In this document: one piece after another, positions 18,179 to 27,190 of the stretch
Layout: each line of letters starts with the position of its first letter
Numbering within the stretch: position 1 is the first letter of the stretch
Assembly: GCF_000769075.1 (NCBI RefSeq)
Contig: NZ_JRFC01000021.1
Coordinates: 1-64,000, forward strand
Length of the DNA: 64,000 nt
Reading direction: 5' to 3'
From: Porphyromonas sp. COT-290 OH3588
GTDB lineage: Bacteria > Bacteroidota > Bacteroidia > Bacteroidales > Porphyromonadaceae
Notes under the pieces: model-generated
What the model was told of the DNA's origin: nothing
The model's database searches: none
The model's input: only the letters and a program-made list of their open reading frames with translations
Made by a program: the position numbers and the translations under genes

Positions 18179-19245
18179 ATCGTACCCATCAGCATCTGCG
18201 TGTAGGTGAGCGATACTACACCCCGGATACCCTCCCTACATCAGAGCCAGCGAATCAAGATGCTGCACTGGTGAACTTCTTACGTACATGGTGGAGCGAC
18301 GATGAATATATGCTTGTGCAAACCTCAGGCTCTACAGGAGCACCCAAACTACTACGAGTAAGTAAGGCTCGTATGATGCAGAGCGCCCGAGCCACCTGCT
18401 CTTTTTTCGAGCTCAATGCCTCCGACACTGCTCTCCTATGTATGGACCTAAGATACATCGGGGCTATGATGCTTGTCGTACGCTGCCTGATCTCAGGCAT
18501 GAAACTCATCGTACAGCCCACTCGCTCCAACCCATTACTCAAGCTTGAGGAGGAGATCACCTTTGCTGCTATTGTGCCACTACAAGCCAGAGAGATTCTT
18601 CGGGACCCAACAACCAAGAATAAGCTAAGCCGCATCAAATACACAATCATAGGAGGTAGCAGTCTAGACGCCGAACTAGAACATGAATTATCTACTTTGC
18701 CGAACGGGATCTACTCAACCTATGGAATGACCGAAACCCTATCTCATATAGCCCTGCGCAGAGTCAGTGGCACAGATACAAACCCGTACTACACTCCCCT
18801 TGAGGGCATCTCGGTATATCTTAGCGACCGAGGTACACTATGCATCAAGGCTCCACTGATTACCCCTGAGCCACTAGAAACGAATGACCTCGCTGAGCTA
18901 CTCTCCGATGGACGATTTCGGATACTCGGTAGAAGCGACAACATCATCAATAGCGGAGGGGTCAAAATACAGCTTGAACTCGTAGAGGAAGCAATAGCAC
19001 AGCTACACACAGCTCCTCTAGCCCTAACGTGGCGGAGAGATCAGCGATTGGGGCAAGCTCTTATACTCATCCTAGAAGAGAGGGGTGGCCAAGACAAGAC
19101 CCAGCTCTTGGGCTCTCTCAAATCTCATCTGCCATGCTACCACTGCCCTAAGGATATCATTTACGTCCCAGAGATACCTCGCCTAGCGAATGGCAAACTA
19201 GATCGTAAAGCCCTTGAGAGGATAGCTAACATAGAGAAGTACTAA
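18169..19245 (+). CDS. menE: o-Succinylbenzoate-CoA ligase
   Basis: An AMP-forming ligase that makes o-succinylbenzoyl-CoA for menaquinone synthesis. TSGSTGAPK at residues 52-60 is the AMP-binding loop; YSTYGMTETLSHIALR and ILGRSDNIINSGGVKIQLE follow, and GKLDRKAL near the end holds the catalytic lysine. At 358 residues it is short compared with many MenE proteins (about 450-500), because the N-terminal region is reduced, as is common in Bacteroidetes. It overlaps menC by 10 bases, which supports the pathway call. Confidence 0.9.
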   Translation: MYLDRTHQHLRVGERYYTPDTLPTSEPANQDAALVNFLRTWWSDDEYMLVQTSGSTGAPKLLRVSKARMMQSARATCSFFELNASDTALLCMDLRYIGAMMLVVRCLISGMKLIVQPTRSNPLLKLEEEITFAAIVPLQAREILRDPTTKNKLSRIKYTIIGGSSLDAELEHELSTLPNGIYSTYGMTETLSHIALRRVSGTDTNPYYTPLEGISVYLSDRGTLCIKAPLITPEPLETNDLAELLSDGRFRILGRSDNIINSGGVKIQLELVEEAIAQLHTAPLALTWRRDQRLGQALILILEERGGQDKTQLLGSLKSHLPCYHCPKDIIYVPEIPRLANGKLDRKALERIANIEKY

Positions 19246-19439
19246 CCGACATAGCTTATAGCATCTCTCAAATACCATGACTATGGCCAGAACAAAAACG
19301 TCACTACGACACCTATCCCCCCCCCTACTATAAGCTTTATTACCATTGTAAAGTGTGAATTTGGCTAAAAAAGTTCATACTAAAAGACTCTATCCAATAG
19401 TCAATTATAAAAATATATAAAATTTTACAGGAAGAAATG

Positions 19440-19470
19440 TTGCAGGAATAAAAAATAGTTTATACTTTTG
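19440..19470 (+). promoter_or_regulatory. Promoter of the putative small RNA
   Basis: TTG (19440-19442), a 20-base spacer and TACTTTTG (19463-19470) fit the Bacteroidetes promoter pattern. No convincing gene follows, only a hairpin with a T-run about 70 bases on. Upstream, 19246-19439 holds nothing that I recognise. Confidence 0.6.
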
Positions 19471-19476
19471 TGGTGT

Positions 19477-19550
19477 GTGTTTTTCATGGTATTAGATTTA
19501 AGGTTAACGAAAAGGATTGGTTGTCGGGAGACAACCAATCTTTGTTTTTA
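19477..19550 (+). ncRNA. Putative small RNA of about 74 nt
   Basis: Predicted transcript from just after the TACTTTTG box to a strong intrinsic terminator (GATTGGTTGTC, 19515-19525; loop GGGA; GACAACCAATC, 19530-19540; then TTTGTTTTTA). The 5' half contains GGTATTAGATTTAAGG. An overlapping 86-codon frame from 19468 has a weak start upstream of the predicted transcript and runs through the terminator, so I do not call it coding. It could match a described Bacteroidales RNA motif, but I cannot check this here. Confidence 0.55.
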
Positions 19551-19640
19551 TAGAGATTATCATCTTAGTAGCACCTCAGCGAAGCATACATCTCACCCCA
19601 ATCCAATAAGCCTAACCGCCTCTTGCGAACATAAAGACAA

Positions 19641-19672
19641 AACCCCGAAGCCCATCACTGAACTCCGAGGTT
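19641..19672 (-). terminator. Terminator of the serC-serA-DUF1015 operon
   Basis: On the minus strand AACCTCGGA pairs with TTCGGGGTT (9 bp with two or three G-T pairs), followed by TTGTCTTT, 27 bases after the DUF1015 stop codon. Confidence 0.6.
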
Positions 19673-19698
19673 TCTCAAAAACGAAAGTCTGCAAGTTG

Positions 19699-20946
19699 TT
19701 ACACAAGCTCGTGAATTACAAGACCTGAGCGAAGCTTAGGCTCGAACCACGTTGTCTTAGGAGGCATAATGTTGCCTGAGTCTGCTATATCAATAAGCTG
19801 CTTCATCGATACCGGATATAGAGCCAAAGCAACACGCATCTCCCCACTATCTACACGCTTCTTCAATTCTCCAAGGCCACGAATACCACCTACGAAGTCA
19901 ATACGCTTATCGGAGCGAAGATCCTTGATGCCCAAAATTTCATCTAAAATAAGGTTGGACGAGATCGTCACGTCAAGCACGCCGATCGGATCATGGTCAT
20001 TGTATGTCCCCTCCTTAGCCGTAAGCGAATACCAGCGACCACTCAAATAGAGCGAGAAGTTGTGTAGCTTCTCTGGCTTATAAATATCTGTTCCCTTATC
20101 TTCTAGGATAAAGTGCTCTTGTAGCTTAGCAAGGAACTGCTCATCAGTCAGATTATTCAGATCCTTCACTACACGATTATAGTCTATAATCGTGAGCTGA
20201 TCATCGGGGAAACACACAGCCATGAAGTAGTTGTACTCTTCGTCGCCACGGTGGTTAGGATTCTGCTTGGCCTTCTCTGCACCGACTAGAGCTGCTGCAG
20301 CCGAACGGTGATGCCCGTCTGCGATATAGAGAGCTGGCATCTCTGCAAATAGCTCCGTGATGCGCTTGATATCTGCCTCCTGATCAATAATCCAAAAATC
20401 GTGGCCAAAGCCATCAAGCTCTGCGACGAAGCTATACACAGGCTTGGCGTCTGTGTACTTCTTGACGATCTGGTTGATCTCTTGCTTAGCAGGATAGGCA
20501 AAGAACACAGGCTCAATGTTCGCATTATTTACACGTACATGCTTCATGCGATCTTCTTCCTTGTCACGGCGAGTAAGCTCATGCTTCTTGATGACGCCAT
20601 TCATATAGTCGTCTACATACGCACACACAACAAGACCGTACTGCGTCTTACCGTTCATTGTCTGAGCATAAACATAGTAGTTCTCCTTGTTGTCTTGCAC
20701 CAACCAGCCCTTTTCCCTAAACATGGCAAAGTTCTCGGCTGCTTTGTTATAGACTTTCTCCTCATGTTCGTCCGTACCAACGGGGAAATCAATCTCGGGA
20801 CGAATAATATGGTAGAGAGATTTCTCATTGCCCTCGGCTTCGGCTCGTGCCTCATCTGAGTTGAGGACATCGTATGGACGAGATGCAACCTGCTCGACAA
20901 GCTCTTGTGGAGGGCGAATACCTTTGAATGGTTTGATGATAGCCAT
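19699..20946 (-). CDS. DUF1015 family protein
   Basis: A 415-residue cytoplasmic protein of the DUF1015 family. Typical segments are IIKPFKGIRPP at the start, SRPYDVLNSDEAR, ADGHHRSAAAALV (the most conserved block) and FVGGIRGLGELKK. The biochemical role is not established. In Bacteroidetes it commonly follows serC and serA, as here (37 bases after serA), so a link to serine or phosphoserine metabolism is a reasonable inference but only that. Confidence 0.85.
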   Translation of the reverse strand: MAIIKPFKGIRPPQELVEQVASRPYDVLNSDEARAEAEGNEKSLYHIIRPEIDFPVGTDEHEEKVYNKAAENFAMFREKGWLVQDNKENYYVYAQTMNGKTQYGLVVCAYVDDYMNGVIKKHELTRRDKEEDRMKHVRVNNANIEPVFFAYPAKQEINQIVKKYTDAKPVYSFVAELDGFGHDFWIIDQEADIKRITELFAEMPALYIADGHHRSAAAALVGAEKAKQNPNHRGDEEYNYFMAVCFPDDQLTIIDYNRVVKDLNNLTDEQFLAKLQEHFILEDKGTDIYKPEKLHNFSLYLSGRWYSLTAKEGTYNDHDPIGVLDVTISSNLILDEILGIKDLRSDKRIDFVGGIRGLGELKKRVDSGEMRVALALYPVSMKQLIDIADSGNIMPPKTTWFEPKLRSGLVIHELV

Positions 20947-20983
20947 AGTAAAATCTATATCCTATGATTGAGAGTTAATGTAG

Positions 20984-21907
20984 TTACTTATTGAGGCGGA
21001 AGCGCTCATTGCCCTCCTTGATATAGCCAACAATCTGACGCGCTGCAGCAAGGCCAGCATTGATATTGGCCTCTGAGGTCTGGGCGCCCATCTTCTTTGG
21101 TGTAGAGAAGTAACGATCTCCCAGTGCCGCAACCATCTCCTCATGATTGGCTGGCATAATATCTGTGAAGTAACGCAGATCCTCACGCTCCTTGAGAATA
21201 TCCAATAGCTCGGCCTCGTTAATAATTTCCTTACGAGCCGTATTAACTAAGATGGCCTTCTTGGGCATAGAGCCTACTAGGGCACGACCTATAGAGCCCT
21301 TTGTTTCTGGCGTAGCAGGAATATGCATTGAGACGATGTCGCAGCCAGCGAATAGTTCAGCCTGAGTAGCCACATGCTTAACGCCAGCCTGAGCCATAGC
21401 CTCTGCAGGAGTGAATGGGTCGAAAGCATAAACCTCCATGCCCAAGCCTTGAGCAATACGAGCCACATTGCGTCCCGTAGCACCAAAAGCAAGCAACCCT
21501 AGACGCTTGCCCATGAGTTCAGAGCCCGATGTGCCATTGAAGCGATTGCGCACGCCGAAAAGAAGCATGCCAATGACTAGCTCAGCCACGGCATTAGCAT
21601 TCTGCCCGGGCGTGTTCATCACCACTACATTGTGAGCAGTGGCCGAGGTTAGATCCACGTTGTCGTAACCTGCACCTGCACGAACGACAATCTTGAGCTG
21701 CTTTGCAGCATCAAAGACCTCAGCATCTATAATGTCGCTACGAATGATGATCGCATGTACATCGGCTACCGCAGCCAATAGCTCGGCTTTGCTCGTGTAT
21801 TTCTCCAGCAGCACGACCTCGAAGCCTGCTTCTTTACAAATATCGGTGATACCCTTGACGGCCACTGGAGCAAATGGCTTCTCTGTGGCAATAAGTACTT
21901 TAGTCAT
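20984..21907 (-). CDS. serA: D-3-phosphoglycerate dehydrogenase (short form)
   Basis: Oxidises 3-phosphoglycerate to 3-phosphohydroxypyruvate, the first step of serine synthesis. It is a D-isomer-specific 2-hydroxyacid dehydrogenase: VRAGAGYDNVDL, the NAD-binding segment LGLLAFGATGRNVARIA, HIPATPETKGSIG and VNTARKEIINE. At 307 residues it lacks the C-terminal ACT regulatory domain, so feedback inhibition by serine through ACT is not expected. Its place between serC and DUF1015 supports the substrate call. Confidence 0.92.
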   Translation of the reverse strand: MTKVLIATEKPFAPVAVKGITDICKEAGFEVVLLEKYTSKAELLAAVADVHAIIIRSDIIDAEVFDAAKQLKIVVRAGAGYDNVDLTSATAHNVVVMNTPGQNANAVAELVIGMLLFGVRNRFNGTSGSELMGKRLGLLAFGATGRNVARIAQGLGMEVYAFDPFTPAEAMAQAGVKHVATQAELFAGCDIVSMHIPATPETKGSIGRALVGSMPKKAILVNTARKEIINEAELLDILKEREDLRYFTDIMPANHEEMVAALGDRYFSTPKKMGAQTSEANINAGLAAARQIVGYIKEGNERFRLNK

Positions 21908-22091
21908 GACAATCCGAATAAGTATTGTATTACGATTTATGTATGCTCTTCTGGATCTGTATCAACAAGGTAGCAAACTACCAATACAATACTAGCCCAA
22001 AAGAAATGGAAGGCAGAAACCTACTAAGCCATCTCACAGCGATTACTTGGTATGCCTCTGCCTCTCATGTGTGGAATATTATTATCGTGGA

Positions 22092-23174
22092 TTAAGCGTT
22101 TTGAGCTTCGAACTCCTGCATGCATTTAACGAGCGCCTCTACAGACTCACGTGGACAAGCATTGTAGATTGACGCACGGAAGCCACCTACAGAGCGGTGT
22201 CCCTTGATACCTACCATACCCGCAGCCTTAGCGAACTCCATAAATGCAGCTTCCTTGTCCTTATACTGCTCAGCCATTACAAAGCACACATTCATCAACG
22301 AGCGGTCTTCCTTGGCGGCTGTACCGACGAACATCTTATTACGATCGATTTCGTTGTAGAGGAGCTCTGCCTTCTCCTTGTTGATCTTGTACATAGCTTC
22401 TACACCACCGAGTTTCTTTACCCACTTGAGCGTTTCGTGCATCACGAAGATGGGGAATACGGGAGGGGTATTAAACATAGAGCGGTTTCTCTCCTCATCA
22501 CCAATATGTGTGCGATAGTCTACCATAGTCTGTAGCTTACGATCCACCTTACCTAGCAGATCCTCACGTACGATGACGAATGTAACCCCAGCAGGGCCGA
22601 CATTCTTCTGAGCTCCACCATAGATCATACCATATTTAGACACATCTACTGGACGGCTAAGGATATCCGAAGACATATCAGCGATCAACGTCACAGGGCA
22701 GTCCATATCCTCGTGGATCTCGGTACCATAGATAGTATTGTTCGTCGTGATATGGAAGTAGTCTACATCCGTTGGGATCGTGTAGCCCTTGGGGATATAG
22801 GAGTAAGTCTTATCCTCTGAAGAAGCGACAATCTCTACATCACCATAATACTTAGCCTCCTTGGCTGCCTTCTTGGCCCATACACCCGTCTGTAGATAGG
22901 CAGCCTTTTTGCTCAATAGGTTAGCGGGCACAGTGAAGAACTGGGTACTAGCACCACCACCAAGGAAAAGCACCTTATAGTTATCAGGAATGTTGAGCAG
23001 CTCACGCCATAGATCGGCTGTTTCCTTCATGATACGCTCCCACCCCGGAGTACGATGAGAGATCTCAAGAATACCTATACCAGTACCGTCAAAATCACGA
23101 ATTGCTTCAATGGCAGACTCGACTGCTTCGCGAGGGAGGACGCAAGGTCCAGCATTAAAATTGTGCTTCTTCAT
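22092..23174 (-). CDS. serC: Phosphoserine aminotransferase
   Basis: A PLP enzyme that converts 3-phosphohydroxypyruvate plus glutamate to phosphoserine. It starts [16 protein letters not shown], has [11 protein letters not shown] at 69-79, and places the PLP lysine in [12 protein letters not shown] (K190). The C-terminal part reads [19 protein letters not shown]. 360 residues, normal length. It is first in the serC-serA-DUF1015 set and is preceded by a clear promoter; serB is not in the window. Confidence 0.96.
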   Translation of the reverse strand: MKKHNFNAGPCVLPREAVESAIEAIRDFDGTGIGILEISHRTPGWERIMKETADLWRELLNIPDNYKVLFLGGGASTQFFTVPANLLSKKAAYLQTGVWAKKAAKEAKYYGDVEIVASSEDKTYSYIPKGYTIPTDVDYFHITTNNTIYGTEIHEDMDCPVTLIADMSSDILSRPVDVSKYGMIYGGAQKNVGPAGVTFVIVREDLLGKVDRKLQTMVDYRTHIGDEERNRSMFNTPPVFPIFVMHETLKWVKKLGGVEAMYKINKEKAELLYNEIDRNKMFVGTAAKEDRSLMNVCFVMAEQYKDKEAAFMEFAKAAGMVGIKGHRSVGGFRASIYNACPRESVEALVKCMQEFEAQNA

Positions 23175-23276
23175 AACAAATGAATTTGTAACTATGTTGA
23201 TGTTTCTGATCTACTTATATAGTTTAATTATCTACTTACAAAAGCATCAAAGATTGATAAAAACCTCGGTGCACAA

Positions 23277-23307
23277 CAAAGGTATTAAATAAAACTACAC
23301 AAGCAAA
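23277..23307 (-). promoter_or_regulatory. Promoter of serC
   Basis: On the minus strand TTTG (complement of 23304-23307), a 19-base spacer and TACCTTTG (complement of 23277-23284) lie about 100 bases before the serC start codon. Confidence 0.7.
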
Positions 23308-23366
23308 GCAATTCTGCACTTTAATTACAGGACTACTTTGCTTGATATATCCTATACCCTACTACC

Positions 23367-23927
23367 CTAAATACTACGATGCTGATAGTCACAGAAGCTG
23401 ATTCCATCTAGGTCCTTGGCAGAGAGGACAAACGCCTCTCGGGGGATACCAGTAGAGGCCCAATCTATGCCAAGATCTGGGTCATCGAACTTAATGCTGC
23501 ACTCGCTCTCAGGGTGATAGGCATTGTCTACTTTGTACTGTAGCGTAGCGTGCTCGGTAATGGTCAGGAAGCCATGTGCGAAACCACGAGGAATGTAGAG
23601 CTGACGATGATTGGTGCTAGAGAGCTCGAAGCAGAGGTGCTGGCCATAAGTGGGCGAGCCTTTGCGTAGATCCACTGCCACATCGAATATAGCCCCCTCC
23701 ACGCAGCGCACGAGCTTGGCTTGTGCATGAGCACCCTGCTGCAGATGTAGTCCACGCAATACACCATAGCGAGAGCGTGACTCATTCTCTTGCACGACAT
23801 TAAATTCCTCAATATGGCGAGCAAAGTCTGCTATACGAAAGGTTTCCATAAAGTAGCCCCTTTCGTCGCCGAATACGACAGGTTCAATAAGCCAAAGACC
23901 CGCAATAGATGTTTGAGTGTAACGCAT
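23367..23927 (-). CDS. rfbC: dTDP-4-dehydrorhamnose 3,5-epimerase
   Basis: Double epimerisation of dTDP-4-keto-6-deoxyglucose in dTDP-L-rhamnose synthesis. A cupin-fold protein with DERGYFMETF at 21-30, VQENESRSRYGVLRGLHLQ (catalytic base H61), FDVAVDLRKGSPTYG and YIPRGFAHGFL. 186 residues, typical. It appears monocistronic; the partner reductase rfbD is 19 kb away at 3.3 kb, and rfbA/rfbB are not in the window. Confidence 0.95.
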   Translation of the reverse strand: MRYTQTSIAGLWLIEPVVFGDERGYFMETFRIADFARHIEEFNVVQENESRSRYGVLRGLHLQQGAHAQAKLVRCVEGAIFDVAVDLRKGSPTYGQHLCFELSSTNHRQLYIPRGFAHGFLTITEHATLQYKVDNAYHPESECSIKFDDPDLGIDWASTGIPREAFVLSAKDLDGISFCDYQHRSI

Positions 23928-24100
23928 AATGCTTAATCCTAATAGTGATTAGTAATACTCGGGTAAAGGTAAAGAAAAAAGGTTAATATCCAGATGCCTA
24001 TCTAAACTCAACAGCCAAATTTATTAAGTACACCAGCCCTCTTCTAGAGAGCAGCCCTTTACAGATGCTCAACCCTATATATACCATATTATATATAGAG

Positions 24101-24140
24101 GCTCCCCCTAGCCAATGTCTATGCATCGACTAGGGGGAGC
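24101..24140 (-). terminator. Terminator after the M13 peptidase gene
   Basis: GCTCCCCCTAG (24101-24111) and CTAGGGGGAGC (24130-24140) form a perfect 11-bp stem 20 bases beyond the M13 stop codon. The remainder of 23928-24100 is AT-rich and holds no gene. Confidence 0.65.
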
Positions 24141-24160
24141 TATCCAAAGGCACAAGCCTA

Positions 24161-26218
24161 TTACCAAACGACAATGCGCTCCTCGGGGGCTAGATACATA
24201 GCATCGCCCGGCTTGATGTCGAAGGCCTTGAAGAAAGCATCGATATTCTTGAGAGCTTGATTGACGCGCAAGATACCCAAGCTATGAGGGTCAATCTTGG
24301 TCAGTCGGAGGATCTCTTCGTGACTAATGTTCTGTCCCCACAGACGAGCATAAGCGATGAAGAAGCGCTGCTCAGGAGTCAATCCATCGGTTTTCTCTGG
24401 TTGCGGTGTAGACTCAGCGGCAAGTTGCATAGCGAGGAAAGCCACCGTGAGGCCACCTTGGTCAGCGATATTCTCGCCAAGGGTTAGTTGGCCATCGGCC
24501 ATGACACCAGAGGCAACCTCATTCTTGGCAAACTGAGCGGCTAGACGCTGCGTAGACTCGGCGAATTTCTGCTTATCCTCGGCAGTCCACCAGTTGATCA
24601 TGTTGCCATCTTTGTCGAAGTTAGAACCCTGATCATCGAAACCGTGAATCATCTCATGACCAATCACGACGCCGATAGCGCCATAATTAACGGGGTCGTC
24701 TGCATCTACATTGAAGAATGGAGGCTGGAGAATACCCGCTGGGAAGCAAATCTCGTTGGTCGTAGGCATATAGTAAGCGTTCACATCCTGTGGATTCATG
24801 AGCCACTTCGTCTTGTCTACAGGCTTGCCTAGATCCTTGAGGTTGTCGGCTTGAGCAAACTTAGCGGCATTGACCAAGTTCTGATAGTAGGTATTGCTCT
24901 CGCTGATCTCAAGATCGCTATAGTCCTTCCACTTGTCTGGGTAACCAATCTTGACCGTGAAGTTATTGAGCTTCTCTAGGGCCTTAGCTTTGGTATCCTC
25001 GCTCATCCACTCGAGTGCCTGCACACGCTGTCCAAGAGCCTTCTGCAGATTACTCACAAGTGTGAGCATACGCTCCTTGGCCTTTGGGCTAAAGTGACGC
25101 TTCACATAGACCTCACCGAGAGCCTCGCCGAGCATAGACTCTACGACAGCTACGCTACGCTTCCAGCGTGGGTGCATCTCCTTGCGTCCGCTAAGCTGCT
25201 TGCCGAAGAAGTCGAAGCTAGCCTGTGCAAACTCATCGCTCAGAGCCGATGCGCTACTACTGATCTGAGCACAGAGCATATAGTCCTTGAAGGTAGCCAA
25301 ATCCATAGAGGCAAACCACTTGTCGAACTTCTTGAAGAAGTCTAGCTGACCGAAGTTTGCAGTCTTCACATCTAGACCACGCTGATCGAAGTATGCCTGC
25401 CAGTCAAAGCCCTTATTGGCTGCTGCAAACTCGGCGATATTCGTCATATTGTAGTTACGCTCCGTATCACGTAGCTCGACGTTTGAGTAGCACATCTGGG
25501 CTAGATCCGTCTCGACCTTGAGCGTATTGGCTGCCATACGCTTGGCATCATCTGCCGAGTAGCCAGCAAGTGTAGCCACACGCTCTAGATAGGTTAGATA
25601 GCCTTCGCGGATCTTTTTCATCGCCTCACTCTCCTCTAGGTAGTAATCTCTAGTACCTATCCCTAGACGAGCCTGAGTAAGGTGCAGGATATTCATCGAG
25701 CTATTCTTGTCGTCGGCTGCCACATAGCTACCGAATAGCACACCCGCCCCATAGGTTTGGTCCTGCTTGGCTGCGTAGGTAAGCAGAGCTCCCTTATCGG
25801 CAATAGCCTCAATCTCACGCAAGTCCTCTAGCATAGGCATAGCTCCTAGCTCATTGCGCACTAGGCTATCCATCGCTTGGCGGTAGATTGTAGCGATGCG
25901 GTACTCATTGCTACCAGCTTTGGGCTGGGCAGCAGCAAGCTCCTCTACAATACGGTGCACGTAGGTCGTAGAGCTATCACGCAGAATGTCGAATGTACCA
26001 TAACGACTGTAGGCAGGCTTGAGTGGATTGTTTTTAATCCAGCTACCATTGACGTGGTGGTAGAAGTCATCTTGGGCACGAATTGTCGTGTCCATGGCCG
26101 AGAAGTCTATGGCGGGCACTACGGCTGCCTCTTCTTGGCCTGCTTGCTTGGTTGATGTGCACGAGCCAAGGCCTACGGCCACGGCACACAGCACGGGGAT
26201 TAATTTTTTTGTGATCAT
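24161..26218 (-). CDS. M13-family zinc metallopeptidase lipoprotein (PepO/neprilysin-like)
   Basis: An endopeptidase of the neprilysin family, anchored as a lipoprotein: the signal peptide ends in VGLGSCTS (lipobox LGSC, C20). After a long helical N-terminal domain, the zinc site HEMIH is near residue 520 and the third-ligand region ENIADQGG near 580; NAYYMPTTNEICFPAGIL precedes it. The protein ends in VVW, close to the usual CxVW end of M13 enzymes. 685 residues, typical. It probably cleaves peptides in the periplasm or at the surface, fitting a peptide-fermenting lifestyle. Last gene of a three-gene run. Confidence 0.93.
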   Translation of the reverse strand: MITKKLIPVLCAVAVGLGSCTSTKQAGQEEAAVVPAIDFSAMDTTIRAQDDFYHHVNGSWIKNNPLKPAYSRYGTFDILRDSSTTYVHRIVEELAAAQPKAGSNEYRIATIYRQAMDSLVRNELGAMPMLEDLREIEAIADKGALLTYAAKQDQTYGAGVLFGSYVAADDKNSSMNILHLTQARLGIGTRDYYLEESEAMKKIREGYLTYLERVATLAGYSADDAKRMAANTLKVETDLAQMCYSNVELRDTERNYNMTNIAEFAAANKGFDWQAYFDQRGLDVKTANFGQLDFFKKFDKWFASMDLATFKDYMLCAQISSSASALSDEFAQASFDFFGKQLSGRKEMHPRWKRSVAVVESMLGEALGEVYVKRHFSPKAKERMLTLVSNLQKALGQRVQALEWMSEDTKAKALEKLNNFTVKIGYPDKWKDYSDLEISESNTYYQNLVNAAKFAQADNLKDLGKPVDKTKWLMNPQDVNAYYMPTTNEICFPAGILQPPFFNVDADDPVNYGAIGVVIGHEMIHGFDDQGSNFDKDGNMINWWTAEDKQKFAESTQRLAAQFAKNEVASGVMADGQLTLGENIADQGGLTVAFLAMQLAAESTPQPEKTDGLTPEQRFFIAYARLWGQNISHEEILRLTKIDPHSLGILRVNQALKNIDAFFKAFDIKPGDAMYLAPEERIVVW

Positions 26219-26233
26219 AATATGTGTATTGGA

Positions 26234-27142
26234 TTAGAAGAGCTTCTCTGGATACTCCCCTGCTGCCACTAGCGCCTTGATCTTGGCTACTACACCATCA
26301 CGATCGGCTGCATAGGTCACACCAAACCACTGATCTGGCGTGTCTAGCACTTCGCAGGTAGAGGTACCGTCCTTGACAAGCTGGTTCACAACTAGGGGAA
26401 TATAAAACTCTGCCTTGAGGTTGCCCTCATTGGCACGTAGGAAGTCGCCAAACATAGCATCTGAGTGAGCGAAGTAGTCGGGAGTGAAGCCCCACATATT
26501 CATAGATACTGGCGTATGCTCGTCTAGGATCTGCTCCTGCCCATGCTCATCGGTAAAAGCAATCTTACCAGAGGCGTTGCGCTCGATAGCCGTACGCTCT
26601 ACCACGCCAGTAAGTAGCTTACGATCATCTACCTCACACACGCCACGTGCTACACTACCACTCTCGCTAAGCGTATTACCCACACGATAGCCTACCATGC
26701 AGTACTGGTTGGTTGTATCGCTTAGGCTACGCAGCTTCTCTGCCAGTACGGCGAAGCCATTGCGACCATAGAAGTCGTCGGCATTGATCACTGCAAAAGG
26801 CTCGTGGATCACGTCTTTGGCCATCATCACTGCATGGTTCGTGCCCCATGGCTTCTCACGCCCCTCGGGTACGGAGAAACCCTCTGGTAGGTTATCCATA
26901 TCTTGGAAAACAACCTCTAGAGCGATCTTTCCCTCGTACTTGGATAGGATCTTCTCTCTGAAATCCTGCTCAAAAGAGCGGCGAATGATGAACACGACCT
27001 TACCAAATCCTGCACGAATGGCATCATAGATTGAGTAGTCCATAATCGTTTCGCCCGATGGACCTAGACCATCAAGCTGCTTCAAACTTCCGTAACGGCT
27101 ACCCATGCCAGCGGCTAGCACTAGTAATGTTGGCTTTTTCAT
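26234..27142 (-). CDS. Sugar nucleotidyltransferase-family protein
   Basis: A 302-residue NTP-transferase-fold protein. LLVLAAGMGSRYGSLKQ at residues 6-22 is the nucleotide-binding signature (a variant of GGxGTRL), and FAVINADDFYGRNGF carries the metal-binding Asp. The NTP and sugar-phosphate substrates cannot be told. ATG 27142 is chosen over an upstream in-frame ATG at 27187 because it starts directly at the fold. It lies 48 bases after the purF-like gene and 15 bases before the M13 gene, so the three are probably co-transcribed. Confidence 0.82.
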   Translation of the reverse strand: MKKPTLLVLAAGMGSRYGSLKQLDGLGPSGETIMDYSIYDAIRAGFGKVVFIIRRSFEQDFREKILSKYEGKIALEVVFQDMDNLPEGFSVPEGREKPWGTNHAVMMAKDVIHEPFAVINADDFYGRNGFAVLAEKLRSLSDTTNQYCMVGYRVGNTLSESGSVARGVCEVDDRKLLTGVVERTAIERNASGKIAFTDEHGQEQILDEHTPVSMNMWGFTPDYFAHSDAMFGDFLRANEGNLKAEFYIPLVVNQLVKDGTSTCEVLDTPDQWFGVTYAADRDGVVAKIKALVAAGEYPEKLF

Positions 27143-27190
27143 TATTTCTTCTCGTATTTTGATGTTTATAATGTTTGATGTACTCAAGGA

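Noticed and set aside
19468-19728. An 86-codon frame starting inside the promoter at 19.46 kb
   Set aside because: Its start lies upstream of the expected transcription start, it reads through a strong terminator, and it overlaps the end of DUF1015 on the other strand.
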